A stretch of 64,000 nt of DNA, from assembly GCA_022695795.1 (NCBI GenBank), contig MU404120.1, positions 1 through 64,000 of the forward strand, read 5' to 3'. The stretch comes from Biscogniauxia marginata (taxonomy: Eukaryota; Ascomycota; Sordariomycetes; Xylariales; Xylariaceae). Positions 33,040-44,680 of this stretch are shown here, piece by piece. The position numbers and the translations under genes are program-made. Numbering within the stretch: position 1 is the stretch's first letter; each line of letters starts with the position of its first letter. The notes under the pieces are model-generated. The model was not told the DNA's origin. It searched no databases and saw nothing but the letters and a program-made list of their open reading frames with translations.

Positions 33040-35269
33040 TTAACGTTTAATTCTTTTTTTAAAACTAATTTTAATTTTATTATTTATCTTTTTTTAATTT
33101 TTTTTGGTTTTCTTAAAGATAAGTTTTAATTAAAATTAAAACTTATATTTTTATTACGAATATTTAAACTTAACTTTAATAACTCCAATATCGAAACGAA
33201 CCTTTTTTTTAGGGTTTATAAAATCTTAAAGTTAATTAATATGTTTTTATATATTTAATTAGCTTTTTATATAATTAAAAAAGTTTTTATTATTTTTAAA
33301 AATAACCTTTTTTATAAATAAATTAACTTAATATTTTTATTTAATAAAACCTTAAATATATAATTTTAAAACGTAATTTTAAATTATTAAATTACCTCGT
33401 TAAAATTAAATAACTTAATAAAATACTAAAAAATATTATTTTAATACTTTAATTTTTATATTTTTTAAAGTTTTTATACTTTTTTAATGTTTATATATAA
33501 TTAGTTTAATTATCACGTAAATTTACTCGTTTAATTATATTACTTTTTTATTAATATTAAATTTAAGCCTTTTTAATTAATAAAAAATTAACTTAATTAA
33601 TATAATAATAATTTTAAAAGAAATTTTCGTAATAAGTTTTAATATATATTTTAACTTTTATTTATTATAAACAAAACTTTATTAAGTTTTTATTATTATA
33701 TATAAATAATTTAACAAAGTAAATAAAGTTAATAATTATAATATGTTTTATAACCAAAAAAGTTTTTCGTAATATTTATTTAAAAACTTAAATAAGTCGA
33801 TTATCGTCTCGAGAGGATTTTAAGTTAAATTAACTCCCTAAAAAACCCCGGAGTAATCTTTTAAATAATCGATTTATATTTTTATTATTATTACTTTTAT
33901 TAAAGTTACTCGAGTTAAGAGCTCTTTTTATAAGTTATAAAAATAATAATATTTTTTCGTTTTTAATATTATTATTAATTTTAATTATAATAAGCCTTAT
34001 ATAAAAAGTATTAAATTATATATGCGTTTTATTAACTTAATTCTTAATTTATATATTTATTAAAGCTTAAAACATAAAGGCCTTAATACATATTTTAATT
34101 TCGAAATTTAAATACTTAATTAATAAAATAAAAAAAGTAAATAAATAATTAACGAGAAATAATAATAATAATTATTACGTACTCGCTTAAATAATTAATA
34201 CATTTATTATTATATTTATATTAATTAAAAAAAGTATTAATTTATTTTCTTCGTTATTAAACTTAGTTTTTAATATTATTATTAAAACGAGCTTATTTAA
34301 TTAAAACATTTTATAATTTTATAAATTAATTAACTTATTAACTTATTAATTATTTTAGCTTAATAATTACTTTTTATTAATTTTCTTAAATAATAACATA
34401 TATTATTAATATTTCTTAAACTTTTTTTAATAAAAATAACGTTATAAATTAAAACTTATTATTAATATATTTTAAATTATTAAGTTATAATTTATATATA
34501 ATTTTATTATATGTTTTTATAAAAAATTTTTAAGTTTTATTTATTTATTATTTACACATTTTAACTTATATAAATAAATTATTAAAAAACTTAATATATT
34601 TCTTTTATAGTTTTATAAAAATTAACAAAGTATAAAAAAAGGTTTTAAATATTTGAAATAAGAATTATATTAAACGCCTTTTTCATTATAATATTATAAA
34701 ACTAAAAATTATAAATAATTAAAACTTAAATATTTAATTTAATTATAAGTTATTTAATAAATCTTTTTAGAAATATAACTAAATTATAAAGTTTAAAAAA
34801 ACGAAAAATATATCGCGATGATATTAAATTAAAAGTTAAAATAACAAAAAAACGTATTTATATAAGGTTTAACCTTAATTTTAAATAAATATTTAATTTA
34901 AGTAATATGTTATAATTAAAGCGATTAAGTAATTTAATAATCTTTTAATATAATTATTTTATTATTAATTTTACTTAAACTAAAATGAAATTAACTTAAC
35001 CGCGCGTCGGAAATATTTCGAGTATTAAAATATATAAAAAAGGCGCTCGAATAATTATTAAATATTATATTAAATAAAAATTAATAAATAAAAATATAAA
35101 GTTTAAATTTATTAATAATTAAAAAAATTAAAAGTTTTTATTAATAGTTTTTTTATTATATAATTCTTGTTTAATAATAACTTTTTAATTAAATTAATCT
35201 CTTTTAATTCTTTTTTTAATTAAATATAAAATATATTTATTATTAAAAATATTAAAAAAAAGAATTATT
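33040..35269. other. AT-rich RIPed interior, right part
   Basis: This is the remaining interior of the 9.8-kb element. Short GC-bearing patches (for example 33790-33860) suggest former coding sequence, but I could not match any frame to a retroelement domain. Confidence 0.55.
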
Positions 35270-35501
35270 TATAATAAAAGCGTATAAATTTAAAACGTAT
35301 ATTCTTATTTAACTAATAATTCTCTTTATTTTTAAAAGACTTAAAAGTTTAAGTTTTATTTAACCCTTATAAGTTTTCGTTTATATATATATATACACGG
35401 CTAATACCTAAGGCACTTACTATTTATCTGCGTGTTGGTTTCATTGCAAGTAATCCTAGACTCCACTTATAACAGTCTTGGCGTGGGGTCTCCGTGTGAC
35501 A
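35270..35501. repeat. Right LTR of 9.8-kb element
   Basis: 232 bp, the same length as the left LTR, ending CCGTGTGACA. The last 90 or so bases are unmutated while its start is RIPed. ATAAC follows at 35502-35506. Confidence 0.85.
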
Positions 35502-35506
35502 ATAAC

Positions 35507-37653
35507 AAACATTCTTGCCAAGTGTCAGAAGCAGGCTGGCAAAGCCTCAAAAAAGCCATTGCTTCCTAAACAGGACTGAGGGGGAAACCGCTGGCGGTTG
35601 GTAGTTCTATACAGTTCAAGATAATATTACTGTCTCTTTACACTATTGGGTCTTGTCAACTTTCCCCCGCGAGCACAACAGCTATAGTCTTCCTTGACAA
35701 AGTGGCAACATGAAAATCATATCCAAATAAGAAATAATAGAGCGAGCTCATAACTCGAACTTCGGACTGCCACGTTGTCTCTACATTGTCCAGCGAGATT
35801 GGACGGCCTATAACAATACCCTTGTCCATCTATGCAAGCACGCCACACCAGCGTTGAAGATTTATGTGGTTGCGGCTCTATCTGATTTGTTGTCTTCAAC
35901 ACAGGGATCCCGCCACATGGTAAAGTCTCCAACAGGTTTGTTCCGCATTCCGCTCGGCGATCTACCTACAAATTGATCGGCAGCCGCATCCGATGCAGGT
36001 CATAGTTGTGGCTGCCTAGACTATTAACAATGTGCATATATATCTCGTTCACTATGGAACAAATACAATCTCAGTAGACGTTGTTTATAGCCCTACATGA
36101 TAAGTATCTCTTTGTAAATATGGAAAAACAAAAACAAAAAGAATCATCGTCGGCAGTGAATATGCGTGGAAGAGCACTTTGTTTAATAAAGCTCTTCTCG
36201 CCTTGATCGACCAACAAGATCATTACAGGATCTTCTGTGCCAACACTGACACAAACCAAGAAATTATCTGGTAGAATTTACATTCGATTCTATAACCATT
36301 CTCATGATAGCTTTTTGCTTTTTCTTCTCCCCCGGTAGGTTGTACTTTTTTGCCCATGTATGCCCCTGGTTAATATACTTTGGTAAGTAACCGGGCCGCG
36401 GTGACATTCCGCCCTAACATATAGCCAACCAGCCTTGGTTTTATGTGTAGCATATCATAATACCTTGTATAGCCACATTTGGCAATCTCTGTGGGGTCGG
36501 GACCGATAAACATTAACAGGACCTTACGTCAAGTCAGCCAACGACGAGGCTATAGCAACCCATCATGTGCCTCGATATCCCCACCTGACAACTGGTTGTG
36601 GTTAACACGATAAACAGGTCTGATATATATTAATTCCGGTCTCTGAAAGTGAATATTCTTCAAAGATCTGGATATTTATGAAAGTGTAGTTGTAATGATA
36701 TACACCGCCCCTAAAGGCTGAACAAAACTCAAACCTGGCCTATCCCGGTTCCTCACCTTCAGCCGTAGTACCATAGTACATGCAAGTATAGATTACAAGT
36801 CAAGTCGAAGAGTAATCCTGACCATGCAGATACATTGGAAAGGTTGGTGAACTGACTTTCTTATTGGAAGGTGTCAACTTTGCGGTCACCTCGACCAGGC
36901 AGGTCTCGGCGATTGAGTTCAGCTGGGGTCAGCAATGACTTCGTATTGCGTAAGTTGTCGGGAGGCTGCATGTATATGGCTAATACTGTTAATTTCTAGG
37001 GAAAATGTGTTATGCGCCTTAGCTTACCTAGTGAGGCTTATATTTTGACAGATACGACACGAAGGCGCAACAACGGCTCTAACAGAGCCCAACACAAACT
37101 ACTCGATGCATAGGAGCTAAAATGGAAGAAAGACCATCGGTCAAAGCGAGGTCAGAGCTACCGATGGCGATTAGAAATACTGGAATATGATAATTCTGAC
37201 CAATGAATACCATCATACAGTAGTAGGCGAGTTCCTGTATACAAATATCTGAGTTTCCATCCATCTATCCGAATATAATACAAAGGAACCTGTACTATTG
37301 CCAATTCAGGTTAAAGCCTTAGAAAACATGGAAAAAGAAATATGAATACCAAGAGTTAGGAATTGAAAGTAGAGGAAACAAAATCCATAGGCTCCTGGGG
37401 TATCCATTGGCAAAGCAGGCTGAGATGTATTAGGAATAACGTACGATAATATGCCATTAAAGGATATACCCCTACCGCATCATATTGCATATAGAGGTAC
37501 AGAACAATAAATCGAGTCCCTGGTGCCAACGTAGGACTACACCACTTCAAAATTCCGGGACGGCTGCGTAATCAACACACTGTGCTACGGGACACCTACA
37601 CCCCCTTACTTATCGTCAACAAGAAAATCATGAGATCAGCCCTTTGAACCAGG
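35507..37653. other. Gene-free spacer of normal composition
   Basis: About 2.1 kb of balanced composition with only short chance frames. Copy B of the dispersed repeat lies at 36986-37044. The stretch may be an old, diverged mobile element, but nothing definite is visible. Confidence 0.5.
36986..37044 (+). repeat. Dispersed repeat copy B
   Basis: Matches 121-175, with four extra bases (CCTA) inside the shared core. Confidence 0.6.
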
Positions 37654-38288
37654 ATGTCCTCTGAGAAGACTCAAAAGTCAACATCAGGATTGGAAGCAGC
37701 GCAACGGCTCCTAGAGCAACAGAAGCGCCGCGAGGCGCTCTCGGGCAGAGACGAGCAGTCGTCCGGCCCCTCACGAGGTCCCAACTCCCTCTCGACCCAC
37801 TCAGTCGCCAAGAAATTCGGCGTCTCCAAGTCGACGGTGGGACGTCAAGCCGCCGGCCCTGAAGAGCGGCAAGCCCGACGCCCGCTCCGAGCAGCGGACC
37901 GGCCGGCCCTCCAAGCTCACCGACGCCGAGGACTAACGCCCTGGCCTTCCACGTGTCCATGCTGCGGAAGGAAGGGCTGCCCGTGAATCAGCGCGTCGTC
38001 CGCGACGCCGCCAACGAGCTCCTCTCCCGCAGGCCGGTGCCGGGCGCTCCCGCGAGCAACAGCTGGGTCACGAGATGGTGGCGCGCCGCGGGACGCGGGA
38101 ACGGCGCAGTGCAAGGGCCGGCTATTGCGGGAGACGGGGGCGGTGACGAGGGCCCGGTATCAGGGGTAGAAGACGCCACTGCCGGCTTGCGGGAAGGAGG
38201 TTTTGGTTTTGGTGACGCGGAAATCCAGTTTGGTGTTGCTGCGAAGCCCAAACTATTAATCACGACCTTCCTTCGTCTTATTTTATAG
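37654..38288 (+). pseudogene. Pogo-type HTH protein, frameshifted
   Basis: From the ATG at 37654 the protein has a charged N-terminus and a helix-turn-helix (STHSVAKKFGVSKSTVGRQ) typical of fungal pogo/Tc5-like transposases. The similarity then continues in two other frames: ALKSGKPDARSEQ...LTDAED at about 37853-37933, and NALAFHVSMLRKEGLPVNQ...NSWVTRWWR from about 37935. Each step is +1. The second HTH (CENP-B/Tc5 type) is thus encoded but out of frame. No DDE catalytic region follows. The region is GC-rich and not RIPed. Either a decayed domesticated N-terminal domain or a gene with two sequence errors would explain it. Confidence 0.65.
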
Positions 38289-39147
38289 CTACGCCCTAGT
38301 GACATGCATGTTGGATAGCATATGCTCATACTACACACACGGAACCTGGATTCAAACATTATTCCCCTGCTATGCAGGTTGGAGGAGTAAGCCGCGAGCT
38401 TATTGCACAACGCCTTCCCACTCGACACTTTAATTGATTGATAGAAATGGGATCTGGAGAAAGTTTCCCGTCCCGGTAGTATGTCCATCGTTGGGGGTTC
38501 TATTCCATAAGCTAAACCCCCCCTTTTTTTTGTTTGTTTGTTTGGGGGGGGGGGGACGGTTAATTACTGCTGGTTCGAAGCGCTATGCACATTGCATAAA
38601 GAGCATAGGGGTTCAGAAGCGTGAAATAACAACTGAGGTTTTGTCGTGAAGAGATGGTGTCATGTAGCATGACTCGTAGGAACACATGATCTCAATATAC
38701 TACTTTACTACCAAGGTACCTAAGTATACCTAGATGATGAATCTCCCACGTTTTCTTGTAGAAACCCCCGTTATGTTCATGTATATCAATGTTTATTTTA
38801 TGCTACTTGACTGCGGGTAACTTATCCTGTGCACCTAATTTATTTCCATTGAAGTCCTGTAAAAATGCACATAGTGAACTACTAATCACACGAGTCGACC
38901 ATGTTGTTATTTGACATGATCCTCCTTGCATTGCATATCGATGATCATTTTCCCAACTAGGTAGTTAGTTATGTTAGTTATACGCATATACATATGAGCC
39001 AAGTATGTCAGCTTACACCCACTGCGCGCCTCTAATCTTGCCATCTCCCACGGACAAGTTCCGTATACCGACAAATCAAAAAGGTTTCAACAACTAAACG
39101 ACGTATATTTTCTTTCTACCTACCTACCTACCGCCACCCTCGAAACC
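38289..39147. other. Spacer with C7/T8/GTTT/G12 tract
   Basis: No gene was seen. Positions 38517-38555 are a low-complexity tract of 7 C, 8 T, GTTT units and 12 G. TACCTA motifs cluster immediately before the ATG at 39148, with a run of TACC repeats at 39118-39131. Confidence 0.55.
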
Positions 39148-39685
39148 ATGGCCCCGGGGATCCTGCTCCTCCGCGCGGCTCCCCTCCTCGCGTCGACCTC
39201 CTTCGGCACAGCCACCATCTGCGAGAAGGTCTACTTCCGCCCGTTCGCGACCCCCAAGGCCGACAACTTGCGGCCGCAGGCCAACCGGCTCCTGGCCGCG
39301 CACGTGCGGGCGTTCACGAAGCCCGCCGTGTCGATCACGCTCTCCCTGTTCCCCCTCGGGATCGCCGCCGGCCTCCTCAATGTCCTTCGTCGAGGATGAC
39401 GGCGTGGGCCTTGCGGGGGCGGCGGCGGCGGCGGCACCCCGGCGCGTCGCCGCGGGCTTGTACGCCGGCGGCGCCTTCTTCAGCGCCCTGCACTTCGCGT
39501 ACGCGCCGCGCGATATCGCGCTCGTGGGTTCCGTAGTGGACGAGTCGATCGTCGATGCGGACAGGGCGGAGGACAACCGCGCCGCCATGGCCGACTGGCT
39601 CCGCCTGAACGCCGTCCGCGGGGTTTCGGCGGATTTCATGGGCTGGCTGTGCTTATTCGCGGGCTTCGTCGTGGCTGTGTCTTAG
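39148..39685 (+). pseudogene. DUF1772-like four-helix membrane protein, frameshifted
   Basis: Frame 1 from the ATG at 39148 (ACCATGG context) encodes two hydrophobic helices (ILLLRAAPLLASTSF and VSITLSLFPLGIAAGLL) and stops at 39399. The next frame, from about 39380 to 39685, encodes two more (VAAGLYAGGAFFSALHF and FMGWLCLFAGFVVAVS) separated by the conserved-looking DNRAAMADWLRLNAVRG. Together they make a normal-sized protein of about 178 aa resembling the DUF1772 / anthrone oxygenase-like family, small four-helix membrane proteins sometimes found in polyketide clusters. No consensus intron fits, so a single +1 frameshift near 39380-39397, within a GC-rich repeat-prone stretch, is the simplest explanation. 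It may be an assembly error. Confidence 0.6.
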
Positions 39686-40256
39686 GGGGGGGCCTTTTCG
39701 ATGATGCGCAACAAACACCTTGTATCGTAATAGGAAGTTTCCACGATTTGCTTGATTAGCGTATCTAGTTTCGCCTACTAATAGTAAACCAAGTGAATAC
39801 GATGGCGATGACTTATGATAGCGAGATGTCTGGCTCGATAAACCCGTGTTTAGCATTATACGAAATGCCAGGATTCTGTGTAGATATATAGATATGTGGT
39901 TATATTCACTGGATTTTCAACAGCATATTGTGAGGAGCCTTCAGAGTTTCGTAGCTAGGGTCCTAACTCGGATGTGAAATTGACATTGCAAGAATACATA
40001 CACGTTACCGATATTCTACTATCGATGGCAAATACACGTGCTGAGTCTTGATATTAGGAGATCTAAACGGTCCCGTTTCAAGTCTATAGGTAATTCATAC
40101 ACTAGCACGGTACGCCGAAAATTTCTCTATCTCTATTATACATGATCGGCCCATTTGGTTCCTAGGTTTTTTTTTGCATGTATATGGTGAGACTTCTATT
40201 ATTACACGCCCACAGGCTTCCTATATTTAGGTTTCTGCCTTCTCTGGCCTTCATCA
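39686..40256. other. Spacer
   Basis: No gene, repeat or RNA was recognised. Convergent arrangement between the DUF1772-like gene and the next minus-strand gene. Confidence 0.5.
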
Positions 40257-41240
40257 CTAGCCATATACCCGAAGTATATCTTTATATATAGTCTCCTTCG
40301 CCCTTCGTATCCTCTCCTGCCGCTCCTCCTGCCTCATTTGCGTCCTCTCCTTCATCGCCCTTTTCTTCGCCTGTCTCTCCTCCTTCTCCTTCCTCTTCCT
40401 CTCCTTTCTCGCCTTTCTTATCTCCGCCTGTCTTGTCTCCGCCGTAACTTCTTCCTCTTCCGGCTCAAAATCCTCTTCCGTCTTCCCCTCCTTCTCCCCT
40501 TCTTTGCGCCTTTCGGCATCTAGCCGGTTCTGAAACCCTTTTATCTTCCTGGTCACATACGTCTCGAGGTTTACTCCGTTCCGTATGAAGTTCCCGAGAC
40601 CTCGGTCTGCGCACAATGCTGCAGCTTGCAAGACTAGGGTACCTGCACGAACTAATTGCGCTTCCCGGTTCTGCACCGCGGGGAAAATATGTAGCCCAGC
40701 GCGTTTTCTCCTTTCTATCTTCTTTTTCTCAAGGGGCCACATCGCGGAGTTGACTTCGCGAACTTTTTCAATTTGCAGGAAAAGTTTCGTGAGATTTGCC
40801 ATCTCGCCGGGCTCTTCTATCGGCTTGTTTGTCATGTCCCAATATAAACGTTCTATTTCGGGCCAAGGGTCATAACCCAGCTTCGGCCTCAGATCCACCG
40901 AATACGGCTTGAGAATGGTTGCGGTGGCAAAGAAGAATAGATTTCTAGCGCGAATTTCCCTGACGTATATCTGGCAATCCTGAATGGTGCGGATATCTGC
41001 TTCCATACGGGCGATGTGCGTATCTAACCACGTTTGCGGTGGAAATCTTGGAACGTTGGTTCGGTTGAGACGCCTACGTAGTGTGTCTAATGTCTCCTGG
41101 CAATGTCCGAGGCCGGTACCGATCATCATGATGGCATTTCTGGTTCTGGTACGCCTCAGAGGCTGGAAATCTTTTTTCCCATTGAGAATAGGCGTTGGGG
41201 CGAACGCCCGCATGGCGAGCGGCCATGTCCGGCTCAACAT
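40257..41240 (-). CDS. Hypothetical protein, possible mitochondrial presequence
   Basis: A single exon of 327 aa starting at the ATG at 41240; the frame upstream has no ATG. I do not recognise a family. The N-terminus (MLSRTWPLAMRAF and following, several Arg, no acids before residue 24) could be a mitochondrial targeting sequence. The middle is helical, with an ordered block near residues 90-150 (IQDCQIYVREIRARN, YDPWPEIERLYWDM). The last 90 residues are a highly charged Lys/Glu/Arg-rich helix, probably coiled coil (EERQAKKRAMKERTQMRQEE). Conservation of the ordered middle would argue for a real gene. Confidence 0.65.
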   Translation of the reverse strand: MLSRTWPLAMRAFAPTPILNGKKDFQPLRRTRTRNAIMMIGTGLGHCQETLDTLRRRLNRTNVPRFPPQTWLDTHIARMEADIRTIQDCQIYVREIRARNLFFFATATILKPYSVDLRPKLGYDPWPEIERLYWDMTNKPIEEPGEMANLTKLFLQIEKVREVNSAMWPLEKKKIERRKRAGLHIFPAVQNREAQLVRAGTLVLQAAALCADRGLGNFIRNGVNLETYVTRKIKGFQNRLDAERRKEGEKEGKTEEDFEPEEEEVTAETRQAEIRKARKERKRKEKEERQAKKRAMKERTQMRQEERQERIRRAKETIYKDILRVYG

Positions 41241-41797
41241 CAATCTGGGAACTGAATGGTCGGAATATGTTGTGATTGGCAATGGGCGGATCAACAGCGA
41301 GTGGTACGCAGGTTGCGACGTCTAGCTGGAGATGAAAAATATTTGGTACCTAGGAAAATTCTCCCCGTTTGAAGCCGAGCCACGGTTGCGCATGTACCCG
41401 CACAGTGTACGTACCTGCCCCTCAACCGCACATACGCACTGTGTCCTGCTTGTTGCATATGTGGGTACTACGTGCCCCGTACCCCGATATAGGTATATAC
41501 TACCTAAGGTGCTGTAAGGTTCTACGACGATTCAGCCGTGCATGCTACCTTAGGTACTTATTGGGAGAGGTTTGCCGTACCCTCGCCGTCAAACATGCTT
41601 ACCAAAGTCTTCCGTTAACTTGTCTATTTTATGTATCTTGCATGCCTACCTACCTACTGCCTCCTTGTTGCAGCGGAGATTGTTTCGATAGTGAAGTTAT
41701 CACCGCGCCTCAACCTTCTAATTAAATCATTGCTCGAAAACCCATCCATACCGAGCTCGAAGAAATTCACTCCCCCAATGTCCTTGCAATGGTAGGG
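41241..41797. other. Spacer
   Basis: Upstream region of the 40257 gene. It contains several TACCTA/CCTAAGG motifs (41500-41560, 41645-41660). No gene was recognised. Confidence 0.5.
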
Positions 41798-42331
41798 TTA
41801 ATTGAAGCAATAACACACGGGACAACCGACACCCAGCAGCTCTTCTAACTCCAACGGCTCGCCGCACGTGAAGCATTGCGGGCCTGTCTTACAAGCAGCA
41901 AGACCAATCCGCTTCCTGTGGTGCTCTCTCCTCTCTTCCTTTGAGGGCTTGACATTGCTCCAGTCAGCCCCCGGCTCTGTCCACAAAGTCTCGAGATCCA
42001 CCTGGCCTTTCTGTTTCTTTGAGGAATACCCTTGTTCGTCCTCGGGCCCTTCTTGTGGCGCTTGGGTTTGGGACTCATCAATCTTGAAATCAATTTCAGC
42101 ATCATTTATCAGTGGTGTTTCAGTGATAGAAGCTAGGGTGGAGGAGAATAGGTTTAGTGGCATGGAAAGGTCGCCTGGACAAATGTCCAAGTCCGAGAGA
42201 GTAACGTACAGGGGCATCTCTGACACATTCTCTAGGTTGTCAAAGTTCTTCGAGTCACCTATGGTTTCTCTATCCAGCATCTCCGGCTCAGACCCAAGCT
42301 GTACAGTGTCCTCTAACCACCCTGTATCCAT
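41798..42331 (-). CDS. Hypothetical acidic protein with Cys pairs
   Basis: A 177-aa single-exon frame starting at the ATG at 42331. The first 130 residues are acidic and Ser/Thr/Leu-rich without a recognised domain. The C-terminal 45 residues contain a basic stretch (KPSKEERREHHRKRIG) followed by CFTCGEPL and GCPVCYC, two CXXC pairs 19 residues apart that could bind one zinc ion. The function is unknown. The short intact frame with a zinc-ribbon-like end makes a real gene plausible. Confidence 0.5.
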   Translation of the reverse strand: MDTGWLEDTVQLGSEPEMLDRETIGDSKNFDNLENVSEMPLYVTLSDLDICPGDLSMPLNLFSSTLASITETPLINDAEIDFKIDESQTQAPQEGPEDEQGYSSKKQKGQVDLETLWTEPGADWSNVKPSKEERREHHRKRIGLAACKTGPQCFTCGEPLELEELLGVGCPVCYCFN

Positions 42332-43336
42332 TTCGAACACTTTGCTGATAACTCTGATGTGTCGTTCAAATGATGTTTGAATGGTAATTACGGCCTTTGG
42401 TCTGATAAGAAAGACTATCTATTTCTTCCATAGATATAAGAACAGCGAACGTGGATCATAGTTTATGAACAAAAGCTTTGTTTTGCCCATATATCTCTTT
42501 GAACAGCATCCTCGATCCTGTAAAATGACAATGAATTGTTTGTAAAAACAACACTGAAAATGACTAACTTTGGTAATGAACTGTATATAAACTAACATAT
42601 TTAGTAAAGGGCAACGAACACGTGAGCTTTTATTTTACCAGCTATCCACCAGCACGATGTTATTCCTTATATACAAGGTAATTTATAGTAAGTTCTTTCG
42701 AAGTATCTGGAAATGGTATTTCCTTCTAATTCTCACCTGAATGCTCTGCTTGTGCTGGACGTAATGATGCACCAATAACCACTTTATTATGAAATAAGAG
42801 TCCCATGATCACAAGTTCTCATTAATGAAATTCCCACCCACTCACTAACAATCTGAATGAAAATAATTTCTGATAAAATGTCTATAAAGTTAATAATGCA
42901 CTATGATTAGTTCCTTTTCGTTTGCTTTTGCTAGCGAAAGCTCATGATGGTTGAGAGAATACGAGGTGCGAGGCTCATGAGAAACGGAAGACTTTATGTT
43001 ATAGCCGGTCATTTTTAAAACACATCTTTCATGTCAAATTTATATTGCTGGCAACTAGGCAATATAGATGTGAAGCTGTGATTATCAGGCTATTAATATT
43101 TCTGTAATAATATAACAACAGGTCTCTAGACACGTAGAATCCTTGCTTTTGAAATCACCAGAATAATTCAAATCATTCTCTAAGAACACAACCTATTCGT
43201 CACCCGAGGACCAGAATTTTGACTTCTGATTTGAAGCAATAGAGCTACTTTGGCGACTGGGGATAAGGGGTTAGCATAAAGGATATCTATGCGTTCATGG
43301 AGACTCACCCTAGACTGTTATTTGTATTTACTTCGA
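42332..43336. other. Spacer
   Basis: About 1 kb, AT-leaning, with no recognisable gene or repeat. Confidence 0.5.
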
Positions 43337-43801
43337 TTACGACCGTTGATATTTTCGCCAGTTGTATGTATTGAACCATGGTCCTTTAAATACGTCGTCT
43401 ATTGCCTCCATGGAGAGACTAGCAACCTCCGGCACCATGAAGCTTACGTATATTAAGGCGATGAGATACCAGCCTACGAAAAGTAAGAAGGCTCCCCGGT
43501 TGTTCGTAGAGGCGAGTATCGAAGGAGTCCCGGCGTTGATACCGTAGAATAACAACCAGTGGAACATTTGAGAGAGGGCACTGCAGAATGATCGAATACG
43601 ATTCGGCCAGAGTTCCGCGCCGAAGACATATGGAAGGATAAGAAGGCCTAAGAGCAATGATCAAGCCATAGCGTCCAGCTACATGGCTTCAGGTGTGAGT
43701 TCGAAACCTACCAACAACATATCCAAAGCCATGTAGAAAAATGGCCGCGATAGCCGCATGGGAGGCATCCTCCGACACATCACCAGTCTGTCTGACTTTA
43801 A
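43337..43801 (-). pseudogene. MFS sugar transporter, C-terminal remnant
   Basis: This is the last part of a major facilitator superfamily sugar/quinate-type transporter on the minus strand. An exon piece ending at 43712 (GDVSEDASHAAIAAIFLHGFG) is joined by a recognisable 63-bp intron (43648-43711, GTAGGT donor, CTTAG acceptor) to a final exon 43647-43337. That exon has the motif ELWPNRIRSFCSALSQ, two membrane helices and the family ending VPEVASLSMEAIDDVF. The upstream end is cut exactly where the 130-bp repeat (43802-43931) begins, and no transporter sequence was recognised beyond it. The break therefore coincides with the repeat insertion or a deletion at it. The remnant is not functional. 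Confidence 0.8.
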
Positions 43802-43931
43802 TGTTGAGATGAGACGAAGATGTGAGGATAGGATCAAGTGTATTAGTTCAAGGCGAGTCTAGATAGAGGGCGAAGCCCTCCTATATATGTAGATACAGGT
43901 GACAAGGGCCGTATAGCCCTATATTTCAACA
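43802..43931 (+). mobile_element. 130-bp LTR-like repeat, copy 1
   Basis: The element starts TGTTGAGAT and ends ATATTTCAACA, so its ends are inverted (TGTTGA/TCAACA) as in a solo LTR. It shares with copy 2 the blocks GAGGATAGGATCAAGTGTAT and GTATAGCCCTATATTTCAAC. Flanks TTTAA and GTTAG are not a clear duplication. Confidence 0.7.
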
Positions 43932-44680
43932 GTTAGAAGACCTTACATACATTTGCGGCTTGGATGTGGGGAGATTTATACTGATGAGGATGCCGCTTGT
44001 CGCGTACAAGGCCTCTGAAAAGAGCTGCTGCTGCTGAGTATTACCTCTCGCATACTTCACGATCGCAGATTCGGTGAAGACGCTGCTAAAACTCAACGTG
44101 ATTTGAAACGTATTCGGCCGTAAGTGCATCCCGGAGAAAACGACTACCTGTGGTATGACGTGCCCAGAGAGATATCAGAAAGGCTAGGATTTTTGACGGA
44201 GGCGGTCTTATTCATTTTTGAGGATTAACTAACCCCCCCCCCCCGGGGTCTCGTTTCGTGATACAACGTGTAAGTATAATCGAACTTCCAGTCGAGCCAG
44301 TTTACTGGCCCGCCGCCGCAACTGATGGCATATGTCTTATCTTGGGACTAGGTTTAGGGTACCTTAGTTGCCTGCCCGGTCTATAGATTACAGATTCTTG
44401 GCTGAGTTTATCAACCAGGGGTGCCCGGTCCTGAAGCCAGAGATAGGAACTCCCCCTGTGAGAATGATTTACATACAAGTCCGATGTGAGCTCGGGGCAA
44501 TCCGGGCTCAACCGGTCATCTCATGCGGGTAGCCGGTAGCATTCCCGACTCATGTCTCGGCTGACCGTATACTCTCCAGATGGCTGGCCGTTATTCATAA
44601 TCCTAGTAACTGTTTGGTATCGTGGGGCCAAGTTCACAAACCCGATGATATAGAGCGATGGGAGGGAGAGAAGCACGCCG
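43932..44680. other. Decayed spacer with poly-C tract
   Basis: This lies between the transporter and oxidase remnants. Twelve C followed by GGGG occur at 44233-44248. No intact gene was seen; coding-like patches on the minus strand at 43932-44129 could not be assigned. Confidence 0.5.

Larger units (their letters stand above)
25696..35501. mobile_element. RIPed LTR retroelement, 9.8 kb, family unknown
   Basis: A 9,806-bp element is bounded by two 232-bp direct repeats (25696-25927 and 35270-35501) and a 5-bp duplication ATAAC. Where I aligned the two LTRs, near their outer ends, the differences are essentially all C/T or G/A transitions. The interior is extremely AT-rich, with nearly every C and G lost outside later insertions, so no gag or pol could be recognised and orientation is open. 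A TATATATATATACACGG box lies in both LTRs. Nested inside are a Fot1-like DNA transposon and several LTRs of another family. Confidence 0.85.

Noticed and set aside
25696..35501. AT-rich block as a possible regional centromere.
   Set aside because: It is fully explained by one LTR element with nested insertions, is under 10 kb, and has ordinary genes close on at least one side.
43932..44129. Minus-strand frame beyond the 130-bp repeat as the upstream part of the MFS transporter.
   Set aside because: No membrane helices or transporter motifs could be recognised in any frame, so continuity across the repeat cannot be claimed.
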